Below are positions 7,954 to 18,000 of a stretch of DNA of 64,000 nt, piece by piece. The DNA comes from Spirilliplanes yamanashiensis. Its GTDB lineage: Bacteria; Actinomycetota; Actinomycetes; Mycobacteriales; Micromonosporaceae. Location: assembly GCF_016863475.1 (NCBI RefSeq), contig NZ_BOOY01000025.1, forward strand, positions 62,001 through 126,000, written 5' to 3'. The position numbers and the translations under genes are program-made. Below the pieces are notes generated by a model. It saw nothing but the letters and a program-made list of their open reading frames with translations. It ran no database searches and was not told where the DNA came from. The first letter of the stretch is position 1. Each line of letters starts with the position of its first letter.

Positions 7954-8842
7954 GGCCGTACTCCTTCTCACCGCGCCAGAAGTAGAGGAAACCGGTCACG
8001 CCGATGACCACGGACCAGGCGGCCGCGAGCAGCCAGAGGTGCCCGGCCGGGCTGGCCAGCTCGACGCCTTCCATCATGGAGTGGCGCATGAGCTCGATGA
8101 AGACGACGGCCGGGTTCGACTCCAGCAGCACGGTGAGCCACTTCTGGTCCAGGCGCTCGAACATCTGCACGGTGTAGAGCACCGCGGAGCCGTACATCCA
8201 GACCCGCAGCGCGAACGGCATGATCTGCTTCAGGTCGATCATCTTCGAGCCGAGCCGGGCGGCGAACAGCGCCAGGCCGGCGTTGAACAGGCTCTGCAGG
8301 ATCAGGATCGGCACGATGAGCAGCCACTGGAACGTCAGCGGCTCGCCGGTGGCCAGCACGATGATGCCGAGCACGGCCATCGCCGGGATCATGTTCTGCA
8401 GCTCGACCAGCGTCACCGAGACCGGCAGGCTGGCCCGGGGGAACTGCAGGGCGCGGATCAGGCCCAGGTTGCCGGTGATCGACGAGATGCCGGCCTGCAC
8501 GGTCGACTGGGTGAAGCCGAAGACGAAGACCCCGATGCACAGGTACGCCGGGAAGTTCTTCACGTCGTCGCGGGTGTTGAGGATGTAGCCGAAGATCAGG
8601 AAGTAGACCGCCGCGTTGGTGAGCGGGGTGAACACCTGCCACAGCCGGCCGAGCCGGGTCTTGCTGAGCGACGACGACACCTTCGCGTCCGCGTACGTGG
8701 CGATGAAGTGCCGGTAGGCCCACAGCTCGCGCACGTACGCCGGCACGCTGGGCCGGGCGCCCGCCGCGTGCAGGCCGTGCCGCCGGGCCAGTTCCCGCAG
8801 GGGGACCCCGGCGGAGGACTCGGCCACTGCCGTCTCGGGCAT
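7946..8842 (-). CDS. Wzm-like ABC-2 family exporter permease
   Basis: Predicted 298-residue ABC-2 type permease with about six membrane helices after a roughly 55-residue cytoplasmic N-terminus (through YRHFIATYADAKVSSSLSKTRLG, a re-entrant amphipathic segment typical of TagG/Wzm). It would pair with the ATPase encoded next, whose start codon overlaps its stop, to export a lipid-linked glycan. The ATG at 8842 is chosen by homology; the open frame continues much further upstream without support. It is transcribed divergently from the TetR gene at 8996, which is therefore a candidate regulator. Confidence 0.87.
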   Translation of the reverse strand: MPETAVAESSAGVPLRELARRHGLHAAGARPSVPAYVRELWAYRHFIATYADAKVSSSLSKTRLGRLWQVFTPLTNAAVYFLIFGYILNTRDDVKNFPAYLCIGVFVFGFTQSTVQAGISSITGNLGLIRALQFPRASLPVSVTLVELQNMIPAMAVLGIIVLATGEPLTFQWLLIVPILILQSLFNAGLALFAARLGSKMIDLKQIMPFALRVWMYGSAVLYTVQMFERLDQKWLTVLLESNPAVVFIELMRHSMMEGVELASPAGHLWLLAAAWSVVIGVTGFLYFWRGEKEYGRG

Positions 8843-8983
8843 GGGTGGCGCTCCGATCTCGTGCGGGCGGACGGTGGTGCGCGACAAGGGTAAGGCCCTG
8901 TCACCGATGAAACGGCGTCGTATCGACGATGGGGCCGAACCTAGCCGAGAGTACGGCGGGACGCAACCGTAACGTCGTCGCGT

Positions 8984-8989
8984 TATAGT
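8984..8989 (+). promoter_or_regulatory. -10 element TATAGT, predicted leaderless TetR transcript
   Basis: TATAGT is followed by 6 nt and then the GTG start codon, placing the expected transcription start at or next to the G of GTG. No Shine-Dalgarno sequence is present. Confidence 0.6.
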
Positions 8990-8995
8990 GCGTCC

Positions 8996-9637
8996 GTGGC
9001 CACCACTACGCGACGCACCCCGGCCGGCGCGGCCGTGCTCCGCCGGGAGATCACCGCCGCCATCCGCGACGCGGTGATGCACGAGCTCGCCGCGGTCGGC
9101 TACGGCCGCCTCTCCATCGAGGCCGTGGCCCGGCGGGCCGGCGTCGGCAAGACGGCCATCTACCGGCGGTGGAGCAACAAGCTGGAGATGGTCCTCGAGA
9201 TCGTCACCAAGGTCGCCGGCCGCAAGATGCCCATGCCCGACACCGGCACGCTGCGCGGCGACGTCGAGATCCTGCTGCGCATCCTGGCCACCGCCCTGCA
9301 GCACCGGCTCGCGTCGCAGATCATCCCCGACCTGCTCGCCGAGGCCGCCCGCAACCCGCAGATCGCCGAGACCCTGCACGCCACCCTCCGCGGCTACTCC
9401 GCCGAGCTGGGCACCAGCCTCGTCGGCCGGGCCGTCGAGCGCGGCGAGCTGCCCCCCGGCACCGACCCGGACACCGGCGTCGACGTCGTGCTCGGCCCGC
9501 TGTACTGGCGGCTCGCCGTCGCCCGCGGGCCGGTCGACGACGCGTACCTGGAGCACATGGCCGACGCCGTCGTCGCCGGGCTGCACGCCTCGGCGGCATC
9601 CGCGGTCGTGCCCGCCGTCGTGCCGGGTGCCGCCTGA
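8996..9637 (+). CDS. TetR/AcrR family transcriptional regulator
   Basis: Predicted 213-residue repressor. The N-terminal helix-turn-helix is clear (YGRLSIEAVARRAGVGKTAIYRRWSNK, about residues 38-62), followed by an all-helical ligand-binding domain with a C-terminal region like the TetR_C_16 type. It is divergent from the exporter genes, with a 153-bp shared intergenic region, so control of its own gene and of the exporter is likely but unproven. The ligand is unknown. Confidence 0.88.
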   Translation: MATTTRRTPAGAAVLRREITAAIRDAVMHELAAVGYGRLSIEAVARRAGVGKTAIYRRWSNKLEMVLEIVTKVAGRKMPMPDTGTLRGDVEILLRILATALQHRLASQIIPDLLAEAARNPQIAETLHATLRGYSAELGTSLVGRAVERGELPPGTDPDTGVDVVLGPLYWRLAVARGPVDDAYLEHMADAVVAGLHASAASAVVPAVVPGAA

Positions 9638-9717
9638 GGCCGTCCTCGGGTTTGCGCTCAGCGCCCCGGCGGCAATGATGATGGGGCGGCGTCCGTGCCG
9701 TGCCGGAGGTGGGGGCA

Positions 9718-10896
9718 GTGGCTGACCCGATGGAGGCCGTGCGCCGGCTGCTGGGACTCCGGCACCGCGGCGTGCTGGAGCACCTGCCCGCCGCGCTCAT
9801 GGAGGCGGCGCCCTTCATCGACGCCACCGGGGTGTCGGTCCTGCTGGTCGACTACGAGCAGCTCGCGTTCTGGCCGCTCAGCGACGGCACCGTCCGCGCC
9901 ACCTCGGCGATGCCCGTCGACGGCACGCCCGCCGGCCAGGCCTTCTGCACCGCCCGGACGGTCACCGAGGACGAACCCGACGGTATCCGGCTGTGGCTGC
10001 CGCTGCTGCACGGCGCCGAGCGGCTGGGCGTGCTCGACGTCCGGCTCAAGGCCGACCCCGGCGACGACCTGCGCCGCGACCTCACCGTCGTCGCCGCGCT
10101 GGTCGCCGAGCTGATCGCCAGCCGGCGCGCCTACGGCGACTCCGTCGAGCAGACCCGGCGCCGCCTGCCCATGCAGCTCGCCGCCGAGATCGTCTGGAAC
10201 CAGCTGCCGCCGCTGACGTTCGCCACCGGCGAGGTCGTCGTCGCGGCCGTCCTCGAACCCTGCTACGACGTCGGCGGCGACGCCTTCGACTACGCCGCCA
10301 ACGGCAACGTGCTGCACGTGGCGCTGTTCGACACCGTCGGGCACGGCATCGGCGCCAGCGCCCTGACCACCCTGACGCTGAACACCTACCGCAACGCCCG
10401 GCGCTGCGGCATGAACCTGATCGACACCTACCGCAGCATCGACAAGTGGATCCGGGCCCGGCACCCCGGCTCGTTCGTCACCGCCGTCATGGCCGAACTG
10501 GACACCACGACCGGCCACTACCGCCGGATCTCCGCCGGGCACCCGGCCGAGCTGATCATCCGCGACGGCGCCGTGCTCACCCCGGTGCCCACGCCGAGCG
10601 CCCTGCCGCTGGGCCTCGGGCACATGCGCCGCCGCGGCCCCGGCGTCACCGAGCAGCGGCTGGAGCCCGGGGACGCGCTGCTGCTCTACACCGACGGCAT
10701 CACCGAGGCGCGGTCCGCCGACGGGGTGCTGTTCGGGCTCGACCGGCTCAGCGAGTTCGTCGTCGACCAGTTCGCCAACCGGGCGACGCCCGCCGAGGTC
10801 ATGCGCCGGCTCATCCAGACCATCGTGTCCTACGAGAACGGCGAGCTGCGCGACGACGCCACCGCCTCGCTGCTGGTGTGGGGGCCGACCCGCTGA
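9718..10896 (+). CDS. SpoIIE/PP2C-type serine phosphatase with N-terminal GAF-like region
   Basis: Predicted 392-residue cytoplasmic protein. Residues about 1-160 resemble a GAF sensor; about 175-390 are a SpoIIE (PPM) phosphatase domain with metal-binding motifs VGGDAFDY, DTVGHG, YTDGITEA and RDDATASLLV. Actinobacterial members dephosphorylate anti-anti-sigma factors or act as orphan signalling phosphatases. GTG at 9718 is chosen because GGAGG ends 8 nt before it; GTG codons at 9700 and 9709 are alternatives. No anti-sigma partner is adjacent. Its stop is only 4 bp from the convergent c-di-GMP gene. Confidence 0.85.
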   Translation: MADPMEAVRRLLGLRHRGVLEHLPAALMEAAPFIDATGVSVLLVDYEQLAFWPLSDGTVRATSAMPVDGTPAGQAFCTARTVTEDEPDGIRLWLPLLHGAERLGVLDVRLKADPGDDLRRDLTVVAALVAELIASRRAYGDSVEQTRRRLPMQLAAEIVWNQLPPLTFATGEVVVAAVLEPCYDVGGDAFDYAANGNVLHVALFDTVGHGIGASALTTLTLNTYRNARRCGMNLIDTYRSIDKWIRARHPGSFVTAVMAELDTTTGHYRRISAGHPAELIIRDGAVLTPVPTPSALPLGLGHMRRRGPGVTEQRLEPGDALLLYTDGITEARSADGVLFGLDRLSEFVVDQFANRATPAEVMRRLIQTIVSYENGELRDDATASLLVWGPTR

Positions 10897-10900
10897 CCGG

Positions 10901-13624
10901 TCAGGCCGCGGCGACCCGCGACCGCGGCGCGCGCGCCTCGATCGCCGCGGCGATGTCCCCGGCCGCCATCGGCCGGGCGAAGTGGAAGCCCTGGGCCTGC
11001 TCGTAGCCCAGCGCCCGCAGGTGCTCGGCCTGCTCCGGCGTCTCCACGCCCTCCGCGACGGCCTCCACGCCCAGCACCCGGGCGAGCTGCACGACGGCGG
11101 TCGCGATGACGTCCGGCCCGGGCACCGGGGCGAACGAGCGGTCGAGCTTGATCTGGTCGACCGGGCACTCGGCCAGCAGCGTCAGCGTGGACTGGCCGGT
11201 GCCGAAGTCGTCCAGCGAGATGCGCACGCCCAGGTCGCGCAGCTTGCCGAGGGTCTCGGCCGTGGAGCCGCCGCCGACCGCCGTGCTCTCGGTGATCTCC
11301 ACCGTCAGGCGGTGCGCCGGCAGGCCGCTGTCGCGCAGCGCGGCGGCCACCTCGGCGGCGAACCGGCTGTCCTGCAGCTGGCGCGCCGACACGTTCACGC
11401 TGACCGTGGCCGGGGCGGCGGCGCCGTACTCGGCGTGCCAGGCGGCCGTCTGGCGGCACGCCTCGCGCAGCACCCAGCGACCCACCGGCACGATCAGGCC
11501 GGTCGCCTCGGCGTGCGGGACGAAGTCGCCGGGCGCGATCAGCCCGCGCTCCGGGTGCTGCCAGCGGATCAGCGCCTCGACGCCGCTCAGCGTGCCCTCC
11601 GGCAGGGTCACCACCGGCTGGTAGTGCAGGCGCAGCTGCCCCTCGGCGAGCGCGGTGCGCAGCTCGGCCGCGACCCGGTTGCGCTCGGCGCCGCGCGCCT
11701 CCATGCCGGGGCGGTAGCGCTGCGAGCCGCCCTCGCCGCGCCCCTTCGCCTCGTACATGGCGATGTCGGCCTGCCGCAGCAGGTCGACGGCGTCGTCGCC
11801 GGCCACGCCGTCCACGATGCCGAAGCTGGCGCGGACCGTGATGACGTGGCCGTCGGCCAGCACCGGCTCGGCGAGCGCGTTGCGGATGCGGTCCACGACC
11901 TCGTCCACGGCGCCCGCGGACACGCCTTCCAGCAGCAGCGCGAACTCGTCGCCGCCGAGGCGGGCCACCACGTCGCCCTCGCGGACGTTGTCCTGCATCC
12001 GGTGGGCGACCGCCACCAGCAGGGCGTCGCCGACGGTGTGCCCGAGCGTGTCGTTGACGGTCTTGAAGTCGTCGAGGTCGACGAGCACGACGCTGAGCCG
12101 GTGCCCGGGGCGCGGGTTGCCGACGCTCAGCCCGATGCGCTCGCCGAACAGGGCCCGGTTGGCCAGGCCGGTCAGCACGTCGTGGCTGGCCTCGTAGCTC
12201 AGCCGCTCCTGGATGTCGCGCGACTCGGTGATGTCGCGGCCGTTGTTGACCACGCCGCACACGGCCGGGTCGTCGAGCAGGTTGGCGCTGGTCATCTCGA
12301 ACCACCGCCACGAGCCGTCGGCGTGCCGCAGCCGCAGGTGCACGGTGGTGGTGGCGCCCGGCGTGCCGCAGATCTCGGCCATCTTGCCCGCGACCACCGG
12401 CTGGTCGTCCGGGTGCACCAGGTCGCCGTTGGACGAGCCGATCATCTCGGCGGGGTCGTAGCCGAGCACGGCCCGCACGCCGGGGCTGATGTAGGTGAGC
12501 ACGTTGTCGGCCGACACGATCGACACCACGTCGGTGGAGTTCTGCACCAGCGAGCGGAACCGCTGCTCGTGCCGGCGCAGCTCCAGCAGGCCCGCGTCCA
12601 GGCGGGTGAGCAGGCGGTCGTTCTCGCGGAACGCGCTGAGCTGGCGCACCACGACCAGCCCGGTGAGGGCGACGGCGCCGAACGCCACCACGACGCGGTC
12701 GGTCGGGTCGCCCTGCCCCACGGTCAGCAGCAGCAGCCCGTCGGTGGCGGCCACGGCGAGGTACGGCAGCGGGCTGAACCGGCGCCGCGGGCGCTCCGCC
12801 TTCGCGGTCACCGCGCGCCCGGCCGCCTGGTAGCGCGCCCCGAGGCCGATGAGCAGGACCGACACGGGTACGACGATGAGCCCGGTGTCGACGTGCACGA
12901 TGCCCTCGGCGACCAGCAACGGCGTGAACGCCGAGCCCAGCCCGCCGAACGCGAGCGCGCCCGCCAGCAGCCCCAGCGCCCGCCGGTCGAGCGAGTTGGC
13001 GCCGGTCAGCGCGACCTTCACCACGATGAAGACGCCCGTGAGCCCGGAGACCATCAGCGCGACGCTCGCCGCCATGGTCGCCGAGCCGCCGCCCGGCCCG
13101 CCCGCGACACCGACGATGTTGCGCATCACGAAGAACCACAGGAACACGGCGCTGGCCAGCATGACGGTGCCCAGGTCGAGCCACAGCGCGTAGCGCGACG
13201 CCCGGCTGCGGGTGCCCAGCGGCAGCCGCAGCAGCGGGTAGACGAGCAGGATGACGCCGACGCCGTGGGCGAGCGCGCTGATCATGCTCATCCGGGCCGT
13301 CATGGACAGGTCGGGGTTCACCGAGTCGGCGAAGCGCGACACCATCGACAGCGAGAACACGGCCAGCGCGGTGCCGGCGCGCCGCCAGAACAGCCGGGCG
13401 GCGTCCGGCACGCCCGGGTCACGCCCGGTCTGCCAGCACAGCACCGACGCGGCGAGGCAGCTCACCGGCGCCAGCAGCCAGCCGATCATGGTCGGGCCCA
13501 GCGGCCCGGCGAACACCTGCACCAGCCACCACAGGCCGGCGAACCCCGACACGGCGCCGCTCACCCACACGGCCGCCCCGCTCCAGACCGGCGCGCGGCC
13601 GGGCCGGGAGGTGGGGGCTGTCAT
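10901..13624 (-). CDS. Membrane PAS-GGDEF-EAL cyclic-di-GMP protein
   Basis: Predicted 907-residue inner-membrane signalling protein. The first about 300 residues hold 8-10 hydrophobic helices, followed by a PAS domain (about 320-440, with NGRDIT at its end), a GGDEF domain (about 455-620) and an EAL domain (about 630-885). The diguanylate cyclase signature RLGGDEFALL is intact and an I-site RxxD (REGD) lies exactly five residues before GGDEF. The EAL signature VEALIRWQHP and DDFGTGQS, IKLDRSF are also intact. Both cyclase and phosphodiesterase activities are therefore possible. The ATG at 13624 has AGGAAGG about 11 nt upstream; a GTG at 13666 would add 14 residues that look unlike protein. 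Confidence 0.9.
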   Translation of the reverse strand: MTAPTSRPGRAPVWSGAAVWVSGAVSGFAGLWWLVQVFAGPLGPTMIGWLLAPVSCLAASVLCWQTGRDPGVPDAARLFWRRAGTALAVFSLSMVSRFADSVNPDLSMTARMSMISALAHGVGVILLVYPLLRLPLGTRSRASRYALWLDLGTVMLASAVFLWFFVMRNIVGVAGGPGGGSATMAASVALMVSGLTGVFIVVKVALTGANSLDRRALGLLAGALAFGGLGSAFTPLLVAEGIVHVDTGLIVVPVSVLLIGLGARYQAAGRAVTAKAERPRRRFSPLPYLAVAATDGLLLLTVGQGDPTDRVVVAFGAVALTGLVVVRQLSAFRENDRLLTRLDAGLLELRRHEQRFRSLVQNSTDVVSIVSADNVLTYISPGVRAVLGYDPAEMIGSSNGDLVHPDDQPVVAGKMAEICGTPGATTTVHLRLRHADGSWRWFEMTSANLLDDPAVCGVVNNGRDITESRDIQERLSYEASHDVLTGLANRALFGERIGLSVGNPRPGHRLSVVLVDLDDFKTVNDTLGHTVGDALLVAVAHRMQDNVREGDVVARLGGDEFALLLEGVSAGAVDEVVDRIRNALAEPVLADGHVITVRASFGIVDGVAGDDAVDLLRQADIAMYEAKGRGEGGSQRYRPGMEARGAERNRVAAELRTALAEGQLRLHYQPVVTLPEGTLSGVEALIRWQHPERGLIAPGDFVPHAEATGLIVPVGRWVLREACRQTAAWHAEYGAAAPATVSVNVSARQLQDSRFAAEVAAALRDSGLPAHRLTVEITESTAVGGGSTAETLGKLRDLGVRISLDDFGTGQSTLTLLAECPVDQIKLDRSFAPVPGPDVIATAVVQLARVLGVEAVAEGVETPEQAEHLRALGYEQAQGFHFARPMAAGDIAAAIEARAPRSRVAAA

Positions 13625-13660
13625 GGCGGGCGGGGCCTTCCTGTCTGCGGATGGTGAACA

Positions 13661-13678
13661 GCCCACCGTTCGGTGGGC
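13661..13678. other. Small hairpin in the leader of the GGDEF-EAL gene
   Basis: GCCCACC (13661-13667) and GGTGGGC (13672-13678) form a 7-bp stem with a GTTC loop, 37 nt upstream of the ATG. Function unknown. It does not resemble a c-di-GMP riboswitch. Confidence 0.3.
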
Positions 13679-13798
13679 CGTTCGCCCGCCTGAGGATTCC
13701 AGGGGCTCCGGCCCGAATCCATACCCCGGCCGCCGAAAATGATCGGCTGGGGCCCGAGGCTGTCCGTACGCCCGATTCGTGCCCCCGGCGGCGGTCCG

Positions 13799-14258
13799 CT
13801 ACAGCGGTGCGGCATTCACCAGGCCGACCGCGGGGGGCCGGCGGCCGCCCCGGGGGGATCCGTACTGGTCGGCACGGTTGCCGGCCCGCGCGTGCGCCGG
13901 GTCCGCCTGCCGGTCCGGCCGCCGCATCAGGCCGCGCACCGGCGCCCCCGTGAACGAGGCGCCGCCGGCGTCGCCCGTGCGGGTCGGTTCGCACTGATCG
14001 CGGAACACCCCGTTCAGGTTGAAACGGGCGTTCGTGGTCATCGCGTCCGCGATCCGGCGGGCACCCGCCCAGGCGCGCCGGGCGAGCGCCGCGTCCGGCT
14101 CACCCGGGACGGCGCGTGCGGGCCGCCGCGGCGGCGTTCGCCCGGGCCATGGCGGCCGGGTCGGCGGGGACGAAGGTGGCGAACGCGGCGCGCGTGCGCC
14201 GCACCGCGGCGGCGCGGCGCCGGCGGCGGGCGACGGTGGCGAGTTCGGTGATGGTCAT
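13799..14258 (-). pseudogene. Frameshifted small hypothetical gene
   Basis: Two overlapping minus-strand frames both look coding by their G/C third positions. From ATG at 14258 the frame reads MTITELATVARRRRRAAAV and continues to a TGA at 14100. The adjacent frame carries on from about 14105 (GEPDAALARRAWAGARRIAD, then MTTNARFNLNGVFRDQ) to the stop at 13799. A single-base length change near 14105-14115 would join them into one protein of about 150 residues. I do not recognise the family. It could be a true pseudogene, a sequencing error or two overlapping genes. Confidence 0.45.
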
Positions 14259-14346
14259 GTCCGGAACGCTACGGACCGCTCGCGACCTGCGGATCCGCGT
14301 CGGGACGGATTTGCGCCCCCGCCCGCCTACACCTTTCGGTAGAGGC

Positions 14347-14877
14347 TCACTCGCCCGTGGCTCCGTCGATGAGCTCGCGGGCGACGTCGAGCTGGCCGAC
14401 GTGGCGGGCGTACTCCTGGAGCAGGTGGAACAGGATGCGGACCAGGGGCGGCGGCGGCTCGTCGGCGCGGAAGCGGCCGCCCGTGCCCGCCAGGTCGGTG
14501 AGCGCGGCGGCCGCCATGATCTCGCGGGTCTCCGCCACCCGCCGCCGGTACTCGGCCACGACGTCGGCCGCGGGCACCCCGGCCGGGACGGTCCACTCGT
14601 CGTCGCCGTCGGGGCGGCTGTCGACGTCCTCGGCGCGGAAGCCCCAGCGGATCCAGCGGTGCTCGACCCAGCCCAGGTGGCGCAGCACGCCGAGCGGCGC
14701 CCAGCCCATCGGCTCCAGCGGGGTGCGCAGCTGGGCCTCGGTGAGGCCGTCGAGCTTGCGCAGGGCGGCCGCGCGGAAGAAGTCGAGGTAGCCGAGGAGC
14801 AGCTCGCGCGGGTCGGCGCAGGTGGGGCCGGCGCCGGCGTCGAGGAGGGCGGCGGGGGATTCCGGTGGTGTCCGCAT
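14347..14877 (-). CDS. DinB/DUF664 family protein, putative mycothiol transferase
   Basis: Predicted 176-residue cytoplasmic four-helix-bundle protein of the DinB-like DUF664 family. Characteristic segments are LRHLGWVEHRWIRWGF, the mid-protein EYRRRVAETREIM helix and the C-terminal HLLQEYARHVGQLDVARELIDG, with metal-ligand histidines in the first and last. Actinobacterial homologues belong to a superfamily with mycothiol-dependent enzymes, so a detoxifying thiol transfer is plausible. The gene stands alone, divergent from the subtilase. Confidence 0.82.
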   Translation of the reverse strand: MRTPPESPAALLDAGAGPTCADPRELLLGYLDFFRAAALRKLDGLTEAQLRTPLEPMGWAPLGVLRHLGWVEHRWIRWGFRAEDVDSRPDGDDEWTVPAGVPAADVVAEYRRRVAETREIMAAAALTDLAGTGGRFRADEPPPPLVRILFHLLQEYARHVGQLDVARELIDGATGE

Positions 14878-14951
14878 GACGCCGGAGCTTAACGCCGCGT
14901 AGTGGCGCGGGTATGTGTGCGTACCAATCTGTTAAAGCCTCTAACAATCTC

Positions 14952-14981
14952 TTGACCAGGCAAATCGCGCCGGGCCATAGT
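14952..14981 (+). promoter_or_regulatory. Promoter of the subtilase gene
   Basis: TTGACC (14952-14957), an 18-nt spacer and CATAGT (14976-14981) give a good vegetative-type promoter about 48 nt before the start codon. A TGTTA-N7-TAACA inverted repeat at 14930-14946 ends just upstream of the -35 and could be an operator. Confidence 0.55.
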
Positions 14982-15028
14982 CACGTCGCCTGAGAAGGTC
15001 CCCACCACCTTCGAGAAAGTGAACGCCC

Positions 15029-18000
15029 GTGCCGTCACGTACCCGGGCAGGCTTCTGCCTGCTCTCCCTCGCCGCCGCCCTCGCGATGGTCCCGCCCGCG
15101 ACGGCGGCCGCCGCGCCGCCGGACCCGGCGCCCGCGCCGTCCGGCGACGCGCGCACCGTCACCCTCGTCACCGGGGACCGGTTCGCCGTCGCGAACGGCG
15201 GACGCAGCGTCGTCAAGCTGCCGTCGCCCGGCCGCGAGCACGTCCACTACCTGACCCAGCGCATCGGCGGGCGGCTGGAGGTCGTGCCCGCCGACGCCCA
15301 GCCGCTGCTCGCCGCGGGCAGGCTGGACCCGCGCCTGTTCGACGTCACCACACTGCTCGAGTTCGGCTACGACGACAGCCGCGCCGAGCTGCCGCTGATC
15401 GTCGAGTACGCGGGCGGCGCGGCCGGCGCGAAGAAGGTGCGGGCCGGTGCCGCGGCGGCCGACGCCGACGTCGTGAAGGACCTGGGCGCCGTCGGCGGGC
15501 TCGCCGTCGAGCAGGAGCGGGACCGCGCCGCCGACCTGTGGGACGCGCTCACCACGCCCGCCGGGGCCGGGACGCGCGGCCTGCGCGGCGAGGTCGCCAA
15601 GGTGTGGCTCGACGGCCTCCGCGAGCTGCAGCTCGACGAGAGCGTGCCGCTGATCGGGGCGCCCGAGGCGTGGCGGGCCGGGTACACCGGCGAGGGCGTG
15701 TCCGTCGGCGTCATCGACGGCGGCGTCGACGACAGCCACCCCGACCTGGCGGGCCGGGTGGTCGCCCGCGACTTCACCGGCACCGGCCTGACCGACGTCA
15801 CCGGGCACGGCACGCACGTCGCGTCCACGATCGCCGGCAAGGGCGGCCGCAGCGGCGTCGCGCCCGGCGCGTCCATCTACAGCGGCAAGGCGTGCCCGGA
15901 CCGCCGGTGCGCCGAGTCCGCGATGCTCGACGCGATGCGCTGGATGGCCGCCGACCTGCGGCTCCGGGTGGTCAACATCAGCATCGGCTCGCCGGACTCA
16001 CCCGGCGTCGACCAGCTGGAGGAGGCCGTCGACACGCTGAGCCGCGCGCACGGCACGCTGTTCGTCGTCTCCGCCGGCAACAGCGGCGCCAACGTGCCGG
16101 TGGGCTCGCCGGCCAGCGCGGACGCCGCGCTCGCCGTCGCCGCCACCGGCAAGGACGACACCCTCGCCGACTACTCCAGCGTGGGGCCTAGGGCCGACGC
16201 GGGCACGCTCAAGCCGGAGATCGCCGCGCCCGGCACCGACATCACCGCGGCCGCCGCCGCGAGCGTCGGCAGCGCCACCGGCTACACGACGATGAGCGGC
16301 ACGTCGATGGCGGCGCCGCACGTCGCCGGCGCGGCCGCGCTGCTCGCCCAGCGGCACCCACAGTGGACGGCCACGCAGCTCAAGGCCGCGCTGATGGCGT
16401 CCACCCGGCCGCTGGCCGAGGAGCTGTCGCCGTACGAGCAGGGCGCCGGCCGGCTCGACGCCGCCCGCGCCGTCACCCAGTCCGTCACCACCGAACCGGC
16501 GAGCGTGCAGGTCGACGACCTCAGCGCCGGCGGCGCGGCCGTCACCCGCACCGTCACCTACCGCAACGCCGGCCCGGCCGACGTGACGCTGAAGCTGGGC
16601 CTGACCGGGCGCACCACGCTCGGCAAGGCGGCGCCCGCCGGCATGTTCGCCCTCGGCGCCGACACCGTCACGGTGCCCGCCGGCGGCGAGTCCACGGTGG
16701 ACGTCGTCGTCGACGCCCGCACCGCGGCGCGGCCCGGCGCGTTCGGCGGCGTGCTCACCGCCACCGGCGACGGCGTGTCCGTGCGCACCCCGGTCGGCCT
16801 CGACCGGCAGCCCACCGTGAAGCTCACCCTGAACCACCTCGACCGCACCGGCCGGGCCACCTCCATCGCCCGCACCGTGGTAGCCGGGCTCGACAGCCGG
16901 TACGTCATGCGCACCGACAACGTCGGGCCGCAGGGCAGCCTGGAGCTGCGGCTGCCCGCCGGGCGCTACCTGGTGTCGTCCACCGTCATGACGCTCACCG
17001 GCACCGGCCGGACCGTCACCATGCTGACCGACCCCGAGCTGGACCTCACCGCCGACACCGTCGTGGGGATGGACGCGCGGCTCGGCAAGCCGGTCGCGCT
17101 CGCCGTCGACCGGCCGGGCGCCGTGCAGACCGGCGGCTACCTCAACGTCGCCGCCACCGTCGGCGACGGGCAGCTGCTCGGCTACGGCATCGGCGGCCCG
17201 TTCCGCGACGTGTTCAGCGCCCGGGTCGGCGGCGGCGGCAGCGCCGCGCACGTCGAGTCGCGGGTCAGCGCGAACTTCGCCGAGGCCGGCACCGACGGCT
17301 CCGGCACGAACAGCCCGTGGACGGTCGCGGTCGCCCTGGACGAGCCCGGCACGATCCTCGACGGCTACGAGCGCACCGTCACGTCGGCGGAGATGGCCAC
17401 CGTGCGCCAGGACCTCGCCGCCGCCGTGGACGGCTCCACCGCCACGCTGTTCAACATCCCGGTCTGGCCCGGGTACGGCCCGGACGACTTCGCCGCCGCC
17501 ACCGAGCACGCGCTGCCGGGCACCCGCACCGACCACTTCGTCAGCGAGGGCGGCGTCACCTGGGAGACGCAGTTCTGGCACAACGTCAAGGGGATGCTCG
17601 ACTTCCTGCCGGAGGTGCCGTCGTACGCCAACAGCGTCACCGCCAAGCCGAAGACGTACCGGGCGGGGCGGACCTACCGCGAGTCGTGGAACCGGGGCGC
17701 GTTCGGCCCGTCGTTCCCCGGCTACGGGCTGTTCGCCGACGGGTACGTCCGCGACGGCGACCGGATCACCGGCGTGCCCAACCTGTACAGCGACGACCAG
17801 GGCCGGTACGCCAGCGCGATCACGGTCGGCTCGTTCGTCCGGCTCGACCGCGACGGGCAGACCGTGCACACCCAGACGTACCCGGGCCTGGACGTCGACG
17901 TGCCGCCGGGCGAGGCGACGTACCGGCTGCTCGTCAACACCGGCCGGCGCCCGCTCGTGGGGCTCGGCACGCAGAACATGGTGGCCTGGACGTTCCGCTC

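Noticed and set aside
8843-9586. Long minus-strand continuation of the exporter permease frame
   Set aside because: It lies antisense to the TetR gene, has non-protein-like composition and arises from absence of stops at high GC.
13625-13760. Possible c-di-GMP riboswitch before the GGDEF-EAL gene
   Set aside because: Only a 7-bp hairpin is seen; the conserved GEMM core and tetraloop-receptor features are absent.
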